Positions 7,874-15,789 of a stretch of DNA of 64,000 nucleotides are shown here, piece after piece. This DNA comes from Couchioplanes caeruleus (lineage in GTDB: Bacteria; Actinomycetota; Actinomycetes; Mycobacteriales; Micromonosporaceae), in NCBI RefSeq assembly GCF_023499255.1, contig NZ_CP092183.1, positions 5,886,501-5,950,500 of the forward strand. The letters run 5' to 3'. Position 1 is the stretch's first letter. Every line of letters starts with the position of its first letter. The position numbers and the translations under genes are program-made. The notes beneath the pieces were generated by a model. The model did no database searches. It was not told the DNA's origin and was given only the letters and a program-made list of their open reading frames with translations.

Positions 7874-9253
7874 TCAGGCGACGTCGATCGCGTCGAGCTC
7901 CGCGAAGTTCGCGCCCTTGCCGTACGAGATGGTGTTGGTCCCCGCCACGAGGGTCACCGTACGCTCGCTGACCTGCCAGTTGTCCCAGCCGGTGAACGGG
8001 TAGTCCACGGTGCCGGCGGCGGCGCCGTTGACGGTCAGGGTGTGGCTGGCGGCGCCCGCGTCGGACCCGTTGGCGTAGCGCGTGTAGAGCCGGTAGGCGC
8101 CGGCCCGGGGCACGTAGACGGTGAAGGTCACCCGGCTGTCGTCGAAGTCGATACCGCCCACCACGACGCCGTTGCTCGCGCCGCCGGCGGCGTACCGGGC
8201 GTTGGCGCGGGTGAAGGCGGCGTCCTCGGCCTCGTACCGGACCTTGGCGCCCTCGACGATGGGGCGGCCGCCCTGCCAGTCGAGCCGCTGGGTGTACATC
8301 GCCCGGTAGGTGAAGGTCGGGTCCCAGCCGTGGAAGACGATCCGGTCGCCGTCCGGGCCGGCCACGATGTCCTGGCCGCCGGGTCCGCGGACGGTGCCGG
8401 CGAAGGCGTCGGTGGTCATCAGCGGCGCGGCCGCCTTGGTGTACGGCCCGCGCAGCCGCGTCGACGTGGCGTAGCTGCTCACGTAGCTGCCGTTCCCGAA
8501 GAAGTTGGCGGAGTAGAACAGCACGTACGTGCCGCCGTGCTTCCACAACGTCGGCGCCTCGACGAGCGTGCCCTCGAACGGCTTGTTCTGCTTGATCAGT
8601 TCGGTTTCGGCGCCGGTGCGGCGCAGCCCGTCGGCAGTGACCTGCTGCAGGTGCAGCCAGGTGTCCTGGGCACAGCAGTTGCCGTCGTTCTTCCACAGCA
8701 TGTAGCGGCGCCCGTTCTCGGCGTACGAGGACGCGTCGATCACGCCACCGGTCTCCGGGGTGCAGACCAGCGACGTGTCGCGGGGGACGAACGGGCCACC
8801 GGGCGCGGTGGCGGTGGCGGCGCCGATGCACTGCTTGCCGGAGGCGCGGTCGTGCGCCGTGTACCACATGACGAAGCTGCGGGGCCCGGTGGCGAACACC
8901 TCGGGCGCCCAGACCCCGTGGTCACCGGACCCGCCGGGCGGGAACGACCAGGCCGGGTCAGCCCACGCTCCCAGGGCCGGGAGCGCGTCGCTCGCCTGCA
9001 CGGTCCAGCTGACGAGGTCGGTGGAGGTGGCCCACTTGATGTTCCGCCCGTCGCTGTTGGTGGCGTACGCGTAGTAGGTGCGGCCCACCTTCATGACGTC
9101 CGGGTCGGCGAAGTTCTGGTCGATGACCGGCCCGGAGGCGACGGCGGCCGACGGCGCTGCCGTGGCGGTGAGCAGGCCGGCGACCAGGGCGAGGACGGCG
9201 GTGGCGGCGGCCGCCGGACGCAGGGGGCCGCGCCGGCCACGGAACAGTCTCAT
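7874..9253 (-). CDS. Secreted GH43-family glycosidase with C-terminal CBM (459 aa)
   Basis: Predicted extracellular arabinan- or xylan-active enzyme. The signal peptide is basic and hydrophobic (MRLFRGRRGPLRP to about residue 40). The five-bladed propeller begins with IDQNFADPDVMKVGRTYYAY, whose Asp in FADPD is the usual general base of GH43; the acid Glu is probably in LVEAPTLWKHGG. A C-terminal module of about 130 residues (from RYEAEDAAFTRANARY to GANFAELDAIDVA) has the EAE-start and LDAIDV ending of CBM6/CBM35 carbohydrate-binding domains. It is divergent from the secreted protein at 9374. Confidence 0.85.
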   Translation of the reverse strand: MRLFRGRRGPLRPAAAATAVLALVAGLLTATAAPSAAVASGPVIDQNFADPDVMKVGRTYYAYATNSDGRNIKWATSTDLVSWTVQASDALPALGAWADPAWSFPPGGSGDHGVWAPEVFATGPRSFVMWYTAHDRASGKQCIGAATATAPGGPFVPRDTSLVCTPETGGVIDASSYAENGRRYMLWKNDGNCCAQDTWLHLQQVTADGLRRTGAETELIKQNKPFEGTLVEAPTLWKHGGTYVLFYSANFFGNGSYVSSYATSTRLRGPYTKAAAPLMTTDAFAGTVRGPGGQDIVAGPDGDRIVFHGWDPTFTYRAMYTQRLDWQGGRPIVEGAKVRYEAEDAAFTRANARYAAGGASNGVVVGGIDFDDSRVTFTVYVPRAGAYRLYTRYANGSDAGAASHTLTVNGAAAGTVDYPFTGWDNWQVSERTVTLVAGTNTISYGKGANFAELDAIDVA

Positions 9254-9373
9254 GTGTTCTCCATCGAGGTCGGTAAAGGTGCTTCATCATGGCTCACCGC
9301 GTTCTTCAGCGCCCCTCCAGCGCCGTGACCAGGGTGGAGGGAGCACTCCGCTTCCTACGGCACGGAGGTTCCC

Positions 9374-11041
9374 GTGACACCCTCGCACCGTCCCATCGCC
9401 CTGGCCGCGGCTGTCCTGCTCGCCTCCACCGCCCTCGCCCCGCCCGCCGCCGCCGCGCCACCGGGCACATCGGCCGGGGCCGCGGCCGCCGCCGAGATCG
9501 TGCTGCGTCCCGACGGCGACATCGTCCGGGAGTGGAGCAGCGGCACCTCCGGCCCGGCGTGGTCCGCGCTCGACGACGCCGTCGTGCAGCCGGCGTCCGT
9601 CTCCGCGGCCGACTACATCTACGCGAGCGGGGCCGGCCGGCGTACCGAGGTCACGCTCGCGACCACCTCGCTGGCCGGCGGCACGGCCTCCGTGGCCGGC
9701 TGGTTCTACGCGAACACCGGGAGCACCACCCAGCTGCGGGTCGAGATCGTGACGGCCGGCCGGACGCTGGCCGGCACCACGGTCCCGGCGGGCGCCGGCT
9801 TCACCTGGCGTTCGGTCGCCGCGACCGGGATCTCCCAGGCCGATCTCGACGACCTCCGGCTGCGGTTCACCACCTCGGGCGGCGGCGACAGCAACGTACG
9901 GGCCGCGTACGCCGCCGCCACGGTGACCCCCGGCTCGTCCTGCACCCCGGCGTGGGGCTCCTTCGGACCGGGCGCCTGGCCACCGGCGTGCTGGCGGCCG
10001 TTCGAGGCGGGCAGCCCCTTCAACACCCGGCTCCCCGCGAACCCGCGGCCCATCGGCGGCAGCCAGCAGCGCTCCGACGCGATCAAGGCGCGGATCCTGG
10101 GCGACATCTCCGCGCGTGACTACCCCGGGCACATCACCGCGGACCCGCGCGGGCTCGGCGGCGAACCCACGTACTACGCGCAGCCCGGCGACCCGTCGTA
10201 CGTCGTCGACTGCCTGTCGTACGGCGGCACCTGCACCATCGACGGCATGAGCGTGCGCATCCCGGCCCGGGCCGCACCGGAGGGTGGCTGGTCCGCGCCG
10301 GCCGGGGCCGACCGGCACCTGACCGTGGTGGATCAGAGCACCGGATGGTCGTACGACATGTGGCAGGTGCGCGGCAGCGGCCTGCCCGCGCCCGGCGGCA
10401 CCCTGCAGATCTCCTTCGGCGGTCGCTCCCGCGTGGTCGGCGAGTGCTCCCCCGGCGTCCCGGCGGACGGCACCAACTGCGAGCCCAGCGGTGGCGTCGG
10501 ACACGGCACGGCCGCGCACTTCGCCGGGCTGGCCGGCCGGGTACGCGCCGAGGAACTGCAGTCCGGCCGCATCGACCACGCGCTCAACATCGTCATCGAC
10601 TGTGACAACGGCACCTTCGTGTACCCCGCCCGCGGCAAGGGCCAGGCCTGCGCGAACACCGTGGACGCCCCGCCGATGGGCGCGCTGCTCCAGCTCGACC
10701 TGACCCCGCAGCAGATCGACGCGCTGCCGGTGCAGCCGTGGAAGAAGGTGTTCCTGCGGGCCATGGCCGAGTACGGCATGTACTTCGGCGACACCGGATC
10801 CCAGAACCTCTTCGCCATCGAGTCCGAGTCGGGCAATCAGTACACCGCGTTCGGCAAGCCCGACCCGTGGCTCGCGTACGGGCAGGCGAACTGGGAGCCG
10901 TACACCGCCGACGGCGTGACCTCGTACGTGGCGAAGCTCTACAACCGGCCCGGCGACCCCGATCCGGCGCTCGACTGGACCACGGCGGTGTGGAGCCACC
11001 TGCGGGTGCTCGACCCGTGCGTGGCCCAGCGGACCTGCTGA
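9374..11041 (+). CDS. Large secreted protein of unrecognised family (555 aa)
   Basis: A clear signal peptide (MTPSHRPIALAAAVLLASTA, Ala-rich cleavage region) precedes a beta-rich stretch at about 35-190 that looks like a carbohydrate-binding-type sandwich. A Cys-containing linker follows (CTPAWGSFGPGAWPPACWRP). The C-terminal region has SYDMWQVRGSG, GVGHGTAAHFAGLAGRVRAE, then RIDHALNIVIDC and MAEYGMYFGDTGSQN. The last part resembles a domain seen in secreted actinobacterial proteins near glycan-active enzymes, but I cannot name a reaction. Paired Cys residues suggest disulfides. It is divergent from the GH43 gene, so a role outside the cell in polysaccharide breakdown is plausible but unproven. 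Confidence 0.8.
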   Translation: MTPSHRPIALAAAVLLASTALAPPAAAAPPGTSAGAAAAAEIVLRPDGDIVREWSSGTSGPAWSALDDAVVQPASVSAADYIYASGAGRRTEVTLATTSLAGGTASVAGWFYANTGSTTQLRVEIVTAGRTLAGTTVPAGAGFTWRSVAATGISQADLDDLRLRFTTSGGGDSNVRAAYAAATVTPGSSCTPAWGSFGPGAWPPACWRPFEAGSPFNTRLPANPRPIGGSQQRSDAIKARILGDISARDYPGHITADPRGLGGEPTYYAQPGDPSYVVDCLSYGGTCTIDGMSVRIPARAAPEGGWSAPAGADRHLTVVDQSTGWSYDMWQVRGSGLPAPGGTLQISFGGRSRVVGECSPGVPADGTNCEPSGGVGHGTAAHFAGLAGRVRAEELQSGRIDHALNIVIDCDNGTFVYPARGKGQACANTVDAPPMGALLQLDLTPQQIDALPVQPWKKVFLRAMAEYGMYFGDTGSQNLFAIESESGNQYTAFGKPDPWLAYGQANWEPYTADGVTSYVAKLYNRPGDPDPALDWTTAVWSHLRVLDPCVAQRTC

Positions 11042-11054
11042 GGGCATACCCGGA

Positions 11055-11088
11055 TCCCGCCGGCGCCCGGACCGGGGCACCGGCGGGA
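11055..11088. terminator. Hairpin between convergent genes
   Basis: A GC-rich stem of about 14 bp with one mismatch (TCCCGCCGGCGCCC against GGGCACCGGCGGGA) and a short loop lies between the stops of the secreted protein and the SARP-like regulator. It could serve both strands as a terminator; no T-tract is present, which is usual in actinomycetes. Confidence 0.6.
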
Positions 11089-11090
11089 CC

Positions 11091-12449
11091 TCAGTCGTTG
11101 AGCACGGTGACGTGCAACGGCAGGACCGCCTGCCGGCTGTCGGGCATCCGCAGCACGGTGAGCAACGCCCAGCGGCCGGCGTGCGTGCGCACGCACACCT
11201 CGGCGCCGGCGGACAGCCCGGCCAGCCGGACGTTGCCACCGCCCTGCCGGGGCAGCCCCCGGCAGACGTCCGGCGGATCGCCGCGGTTGACCGCGTGCAC
11301 GGCGTTGAACGCGTTGGTGTTGGTCAGGTCGACGCCGGAGATCTGATCGTGCGGCGCCGCCGCGCTGGTGCGGTACAGATCCAGGTGATCGTAATCCGGC
11401 GAGCGCGGGTTGTTGGTGGCATGCCAGTCGCTGGGCATCCCGGCCGGGATGTCGAGGTCGTAGCCGATGCCGGGCCGCACGGCCACCTCGAACTGCGAGA
11501 ACACCCCGCCCGCCGGCGCCGCCTGAGGCGTCGTGCCGCGACCCACGCCGACAGCGGCGACGGCCGCAACCGCCAATACAGGTACGGCCACAGCAGCAAT
11601 CCGCCCCCACGGACGGCGACCCGCTGCCTGTGCCACCGTCTTCGGCTGGACCACCGGGGGCGACGGCACCGCGGGCGGCGCGCCACCGAGCTCGAGCCCG
11701 GGATCCTGGCGCAGGATGCGCTGCTCCAGCCGGTGCAGCGCCGGCCCGGGCTCGACACCCAACTCGTCGACCAGCCGGGCTCGGGCCGCGCGGTACACGC
11801 CGAGCGCGTCGGCCTGCCGGTGCGAGCGGTACAGGGCCAGCATCAGCTGCGCCACCGGCTCCTCCCGCCACGGGTTCGCCGCCACCAGCCGCTCGAGCTC
11901 CCCCACCACCTCCGCGTGCCGGCCGAGCGCCAGATCCGCCTCGATCCGCAGCTCGGTGGCCGCCAGCCGGCACTCCTCCAGCCGCGCCGCCTCCCGCGCC
12001 ACCTCGTCGCCGGGCACGTTGCCGTACGCCGGCCCCCGCCACCAGCCCAGCGCCGCGTGCAGCAGGTCCGCGGCCTTGTCGTACTCGTGCGCCTCCAGCG
12101 CCGTCCGGGCCCGGCGCACCGCCTCCTCGAACCGGCGGCTGTCCAGCTGGTCCGGTGCCAGGGCGAGCAGGTACCCGCCGGGCACCGAGCGCAGCACCCG
12201 CGGCTTGTCCCCTGACCTGCGCTCGGGTTCCAGCAGCCGGCGCAGCTGGGACACGTACGTCTGCAGGGTGTTCGTGGCGGTCGCCGGCGGACCGCCGGGC
12301 CAGACCTCGGCGCCGAGAGCCTCCGGCGAGACGAGCCGGCCGGACTGCACCACCAGGCACGCCAGCACGGCGCGGGCCTTCGCGGCGGGAACGACGACGT
12401 CGCGTCCACCGTGCCGGACGGTCAGGGGTCCCAGTACGAGGATCTCCAC
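11091..12449 (-). CDS. Membrane-anchored SARP/BTAD-type regulator (about 452 aa)
   Basis: The N-terminal OmpR-like DNA-binding domain starts VEILVLGPLTVRHGGRDVVV and has VPAAKARAVLACLVV and NTLQTYVSQLRRLLEP. A bacterial transcriptional activation domain follows, about residues 95-240 (YLLALAPDQLDSRRFEEAV, ADALGVYRAARARLVDELGV). Unlike classical SARPs it continues through a single membrane segment (GRIAAVAVPVLAVAAVAAVG) into an extracytoplasmic domain of about 140 residues. The domain order suggests a one-component membrane sensor-activator. I chose the GTG at 12449, at the usual SARP start; a GTG at 12506 would add 19 residues. No antibiotic biosynthesis genes are nearby. Confidence 0.85.
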   Translation of the reverse strand: MEILVLGPLTVRHGGRDVVVPAAKARAVLACLVVQSGRLVSPEALGAEVWPGGPPATATNTLQTYVSQLRRLLEPERRSGDKPRVLRSVPGGYLLALAPDQLDSRRFEEAVRRARTALEAHEYDKAADLLHAALGWWRGPAYGNVPGDEVAREAARLEECRLAATELRIEADLALGRHAEVVGELERLVAANPWREEPVAQLMLALYRSHRQADALGVYRAARARLVDELGVEPGPALHRLEQRILRQDPGLELGGAPPAVPSPPVVQPKTVAQAAGRRPWGRIAAVAVPVLAVAAVAAVGVGRGTTPQAAPAGGVFSQFEVAVRPGIGYDLDIPAGMPSDWHATNNPRSPDYDHLDLYRTSAAAPHDQISGVDLTNTNAFNAVHAVNRGDPPDVCRGLPRQGGGNVRLAGLSAGAEVCVRTHAGRWALLTVLRMPDSRQAVLPLHVTVLND

Positions 12450-12553
12450 GCTTCGACCCTGGCATCCGTCGGCGGGCGTCGATGCGCAGCGTTGACTATC
12501 GGACACCCGGTATCAGCGCCCGGCGGCGCGGCGCGGCGTGCGATGGTGGAGGG

Positions 12554-12967
12554 GTGAAGCCACCGCAGAGTCATGCCGATCTTCTGGACGAGCCGACGTT
12601 CGCGCACCTGGCCACGGTCCGGCCGGACGGGTCGCCGCAATCGAGCGTCATGTGGTTCGCCTGGGACGGCGACCGTATCCGCATGACGCACACCAAGACC
12701 CGGCAGAAGTTCCGCAACCTGGCGAACGAGCCCCGGGTCGCGCTGTCCATCGCCGACCCGCGGGACCCGTACCGCTTCCTGGAGATCCGGGGCGTGCTCG
12801 AGGACGTCACCGACGACGACGAGCAAGCCTCGTTCTACCGCTCGCTGCAGGAGCGCTACGGGATGGTCTACCCCATCCCCGACGCCGACGTTCGGGTCAT
12901 CATGACGATCCGCCCGGAGAAGTTCGTCGCCGTCAAGAACGGCACGGTCGTCGCCACCGAGGGCTGA
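12554..12967 (+). CDS. PPOX-class F420/FMN-dependent enzyme (137 aa)
   Basis: Small split-barrel flavoprotein of the pyridoxamine 5'-phosphate oxidase-like superfamily. The N-terminus has FAHLATVRPDGSPQSSVMWF, followed by RIRMTHTKTRQKFRNLANEP (the phosphate-binding K-R region) and VALSIADPRDPYRFLEIRG. This layout is typical of actinobacterial F420-dependent reductases of the PPOX class, whose substrates vary widely. Start is GTG at 12554 with GGTGGAGG just upstream. It converges on the aminotransferase gene, with 3 nt between the stops. Confidence 0.87.
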   Translation: MKPPQSHADLLDEPTFAHLATVRPDGSPQSSVMWFAWDGDRIRMTHTKTRQKFRNLANEPRVALSIADPRDPYRFLEIRGVLEDVTDDDEQASFYRSLQERYGMVYPIPDADVRVIMTIRPEKFVAVKNGTVVATEG

Positions 12968-12970
12968 TCG

Positions 12971-14206
12971 CTACCCGGTGAAGTAGTCGTCGAGCGCGGT
13001 GAGCAGCCGGTCGACGTCGGCGTCGTCGTTGTACGGGGCGAGGCCGATGCGCAGGCCGCCCGGCTTGCCCAGGCCGAGCTGCTCGGCGGTCTCGTGGGCG
13101 TAGAACGATCCGGCCGGGGCGTTGACGCCGCGGCCGGCCAGGAACGTGCTGACGGCGGCCGGCTCGACGCCGTCGAAGGTGACCAGCAGCGTCGGGGTGC
13201 GCCGGCGCGCGCGGGAGTGGACGGTGACGCCGGGCAGGCGCGACAGGCCGTCCTCGATCCGGGCGCGCAGGCGGTCCTCGTGGCGTTCGACCAGCGCCAT
13301 GCCGGCTTCGAGCCGCTGCCGGCGGGAGCCGTCCGCACCCGCCAGGCCGGCGAGGAAGGTGACGGCGGCGGTCGTTCCGGCCATGAGCTCGTACGGCAGC
13401 GTGCCGAGCTCGAAGCGCTCCGGGACCCGGTCCGGCGACGGCAGCAGCTTGTCCGGGCGCAACTCCTCGAGGAGCTCCGGCCGGCCGGTGACCACCCCGC
13501 AGTGCGGCCCGAGGAACTTGTACGGCGAGCACGCGAAGAAGTCGGCCTTCAGCGCTCCGACGTCCACCAGGGTGTGGGCCGTGTAGTGCACGCCGTCGAC
13601 GTACAGCCGGGCGCCGGCGTCGTGGGCCGCGTCGGCGAACGCCGGGATGTCGGGCATGGTGCCGATGAGGTTGGAGGCGGCCGTGACGGCGACCAGCCTG
13701 GTGCGCCCGCTGAGCTGCCGGTGCAGCGCGTCGACCGTCAGCTCGCCGGTGCGGACGTCGAAGTCCATCCAGCGGACCGTCACCCCCGCGCGCTCGGCGG
13801 CGATCACCCAGGGCCGGACGTTCGCGTCGTGGTCCAGCCGGGACACCACGATCTCGTCACCCGGCGACCACTGCGCGGCGAGCATCCGGGACATGTCGAA
13901 GGTCAGCGCCGTCATGCTGCGCCCGACGATCACGCTGTCCGCGGTGGTGCGGAGCAGGTCGGCGAGCGCGGCGCGGCACTGCGTGACGGCCCGCTCGGCG
14001 TTGCGCTCGGCGGCGGTGGTGGTCCCCCGGTTGGCCAGCGGGCTGAGCAGCGTGTCCCGGATGGCGTCCGCGACGACGTCGGGCGTCTGGGAGCCGCCGG
14101 GCCCGTCGAAGTGGGCGGCACCCTGCGCGAGCGCCGGGAAGTGGGCTCGGATCCGCGCGACGTCCAACTCGGCTCCTGCCGTCGTGCGGTGCGTGCTGTC
14201 GCTCAT
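12971..14206 (-). CDS. Cysteine desulfurase-like class V aminotransferase (411 aa)
   Basis: PLP-dependent fold-type I enzyme of the SufS/CsdA-like group (TIGR01976-type). The PLP lysine is in FFACSPYKFLGPHCGVV; other landmarks are FDGPGGSQTPDVV near the N-terminus, VSRLDHDANVRPW, and the cofactor Asp region RLYVDGVHYTAH. Many members of this subgroup are of unknown substrate and are not the housekeeping Fe-S desulfurase; no suf genes are adjacent. The ATG at 14206 gives MSDSTHRTTAG before the conserved core. Confidence 0.85.
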   Translation of the reverse strand: MSDSTHRTTAGAELDVARIRAHFPALAQGAAHFDGPGGSQTPDVVADAIRDTLLSPLANRGTTTAAERNAERAVTQCRAALADLLRTTADSVIVGRSMTALTFDMSRMLAAQWSPGDEIVVSRLDHDANVRPWVIAAERAGVTVRWMDFDVRTGELTVDALHRQLSGRTRLVAVTAASNLIGTMPDIPAFADAAHDAGARLYVDGVHYTAHTLVDVGALKADFFACSPYKFLGPHCGVVTGRPELLEELRPDKLLPSPDRVPERFELGTLPYELMAGTTAAVTFLAGLAGADGSRRQRLEAGMALVERHEDRLRARIEDGLSRLPGVTVHSRARRRTPTLLVTFDGVEPAAVSTFLAGRGVNAPAGSFYAHETAEQLGLGKPGGLRIGLAPYNDDADVDRLLTALDDYFTG

Positions 14207-14248
14207 GTGGTCCGATCCTCGCGTCGACGCTGGTTTCCTGCAACGCCG

Positions 14249-14282
14249 ACGGGGCGGCACCGGGTCCCCGGCACCGCCCCGT
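14249..14282 (-). terminator. Probable terminator of the beta-propeller gene
   Basis: An inverted repeat ACGGGGCGG/CCGCCCCGT with additional pairing toward the loop sits 18 bp beyond the stop of the leftward gene ending at 14300. It lies in the gap before the aminotransferase gene and would separate the two leftward transcripts. Confidence 0.55.
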
Positions 14283-14299
14283 GACAGCCGCTACGGGTG

Positions 14300-15505
14300 T
14301 CAGCGGACGGCGCATCCGTACGAGCAGGGCGTGGTGAACTGGGCGAAGTGGGGACGGCTGACGCCGCCGAACGCCGTGAACTCGCCGCCCACCGCGATCC
14401 TGCCGAGGGCCGGGTGGACGTCCATGCCGAGGACCCCCCACCTGCCGTTGCTCTTCGGGTTCCAGGGCAGCAGCGAGCCGGTGCCCGCGTCGAGGGCCAT
14501 CAGCTTCGGCTGGCTGCGCAGGGTGGTCGGGCACCACGAGGTCGCGGTGCGCGACGGTACGGTGCAGGCGACGGTGAAGTGGCCGCCGGCGTACACCGCG
14601 GAGCCCAGGTGGGTGATCGCCTGCACGTCGCCGTCCGTGACCGTGCTCCAGACCAGCTGCCCGTCCGGCCGGTACGCGGCCACCCGCCCACCGGGCCCGG
14701 CGAGTCCCGCGTACACCTTGTCGGACGCGACGGTGATCGCCATGACGGTGTACGGCGTGACCGGCCGGAACGACGTGTCGACCTGCCCGTCTGCGAGCCG
14801 GAGGGCGGCGAGCCGTACGCTGCCCGCCGCGCCGTTGAGGCTCTTGAAGCCACCGCCGGCGTACAGCCGGGAACCGGCCACGGTCAGCGCTCTCACCTGG
14901 CCGTCGGCGCCCCCGGCGAACGCGGTGTCCAGCGCGCCGGTGGTCAGGTCGAAGGCCGCGAGGTTGCGTCGCGTCTTCGCGTCGACGGCGCTGATCGACC
15001 CGCCGAGGAACAGCCGTCCGCCGCCCGCGGCCAGCGCGTGGCCCTCACCCGTGACCGTGTGCCGCAGGGCGCCGACCGCGCCGGTGCGCAGGTCGACACT
15101 GGCCAGGCCGCCGCGAGCCTGGTCACCGACCGTGGTGAACTTGCCGGTGATGTAGAGCGACTTGTCGAACGCGGTGAGCCCGAAGACGGTGCCGTTGGTC
15201 GCCGGCGCCCAGGGCAGCAGCTCGCCGGTACGGGCGTTGAGGGCGGCCAGCCGCTTGCGGGGCACCGACCGCCCGTCGACGACGGCGTTCCGGAAGCTGC
15301 CGGCCACGTACACGGTGGAACCGGCGTACGCGGTGGCGTACACGAGCCCGTCGAAGGTCACCGAGGGCGCCGGCTTGGCGGACACCAGCGGGGTGGCGGC
15401 CATGGAGGCCGTGGGCGCGGCCGTCACGGCGAGCACGCCGGCGAGCACCGCACCGAGGTGGCGCCGCCGCGGCAGGGCATAGCGCGCAATCGAGGCTGAA
15501 AACAT
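14300..15505 (-). CDS. Secreted beta-propeller repeat protein (401 aa)
   Basis: The signal peptide (basic MFSASIARYALPRRR, hydrophobic stretch, then Ala-rich site near residue 36) is followed by about seven propeller-like repeats with recurring YVAGSF, YITGKFTTVG, LFLGGSIS, LYAGGGFKSLNG and YAGGHFT units alternating with LAALNARTGELLPW-type strands. This is the delta-60/PQQ-like type common in actinobacterial surface proteins. Enzymatic residues are not evident, so binding or surface display is more likely than catalysis. The C-terminus has two Cys pairs (CTVPSRTATSWC, CSYGC). Confidence 0.8.
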   Translation of the reverse strand: MFSASIARYALPRRRHLGAVLAGVLAVTAAPTASMAATPLVSAKPAPSVTFDGLVYATAYAGSTVYVAGSFRNAVVDGRSVPRKRLAALNARTGELLPWAPATNGTVFGLTAFDKSLYITGKFTTVGDQARGGLASVDLRTGAVGALRHTVTGEGHALAAGGGRLFLGGSISAVDAKTRRNLAAFDLTTGALDTAFAGGADGQVRALTVAGSRLYAGGGFKSLNGAAGSVRLAALRLADGQVDTSFRPVTPYTVMAITVASDKVYAGLAGPGGRVAAYRPDGQLVWSTVTDGDVQAITHLGSAVYAGGHFTVACTVPSRTATSWCPTTLRSQPKLMALDAGTGSLLPWNPKSNGRWGVLGMDVHPALGRIAVGGEFTAFGGVSRPHFAQFTTPCSYGCAVR

Positions 15506-15644
15506 GCGGCGACGGTAAAGCAGCCGAAAACCCCGCATTCGGAAAACGCCCGACGTCCGCCCTAACGGGGCAGCCTTCAGTCGGGAGGTGGGTGGGTGGT
15601 GGGGCGGCTGGACGGGGGTCGTCCACATGGGCCGGGGCGAGGTA

Positions 15645-15702
15645 TTGACACAGTTGGAGCGGCGGCGAAACACTTAGGAAACTTTTGTGAGAGCGCTCTC
15701 AC
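15645..15702 (+). promoter_or_regulatory. Promoter with perfect LacI-type operator
   Basis: TTGACA at 15645-15650 is a consensus -35 box; the -10 region near 15668-15680 is weak. A perfect 16-bp palindrome GTGAGAGCGCTCTCAC occupies 15687-15702, just after the expected transcription start. Its central AGCGCT with symmetric flanks matches the operator style of LacI-family sugar regulators such as CebR. It should repress the ricin-lectin/beta-helix gene at 15790. No LacI-family gene is in this window. Confidence 0.7.
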
Positions 15703-15789
15703 TGGCAGCCCACTCCTCGCCCCTGCGGCGCAGTCCCCCTGCTCGAAACCCCAGCACCGCGGGCAGGCAAGAAGGAAGTAGGACGGCAC

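Noticed and set aside
11091..12506. Secondary-metabolite gene cluster suggested by a SARP-like regulator
   Set aside because: No polyketide, peptide, terpene or tailoring genes lie nearby, and the protein is membrane-anchored rather than a classical pathway SARP.
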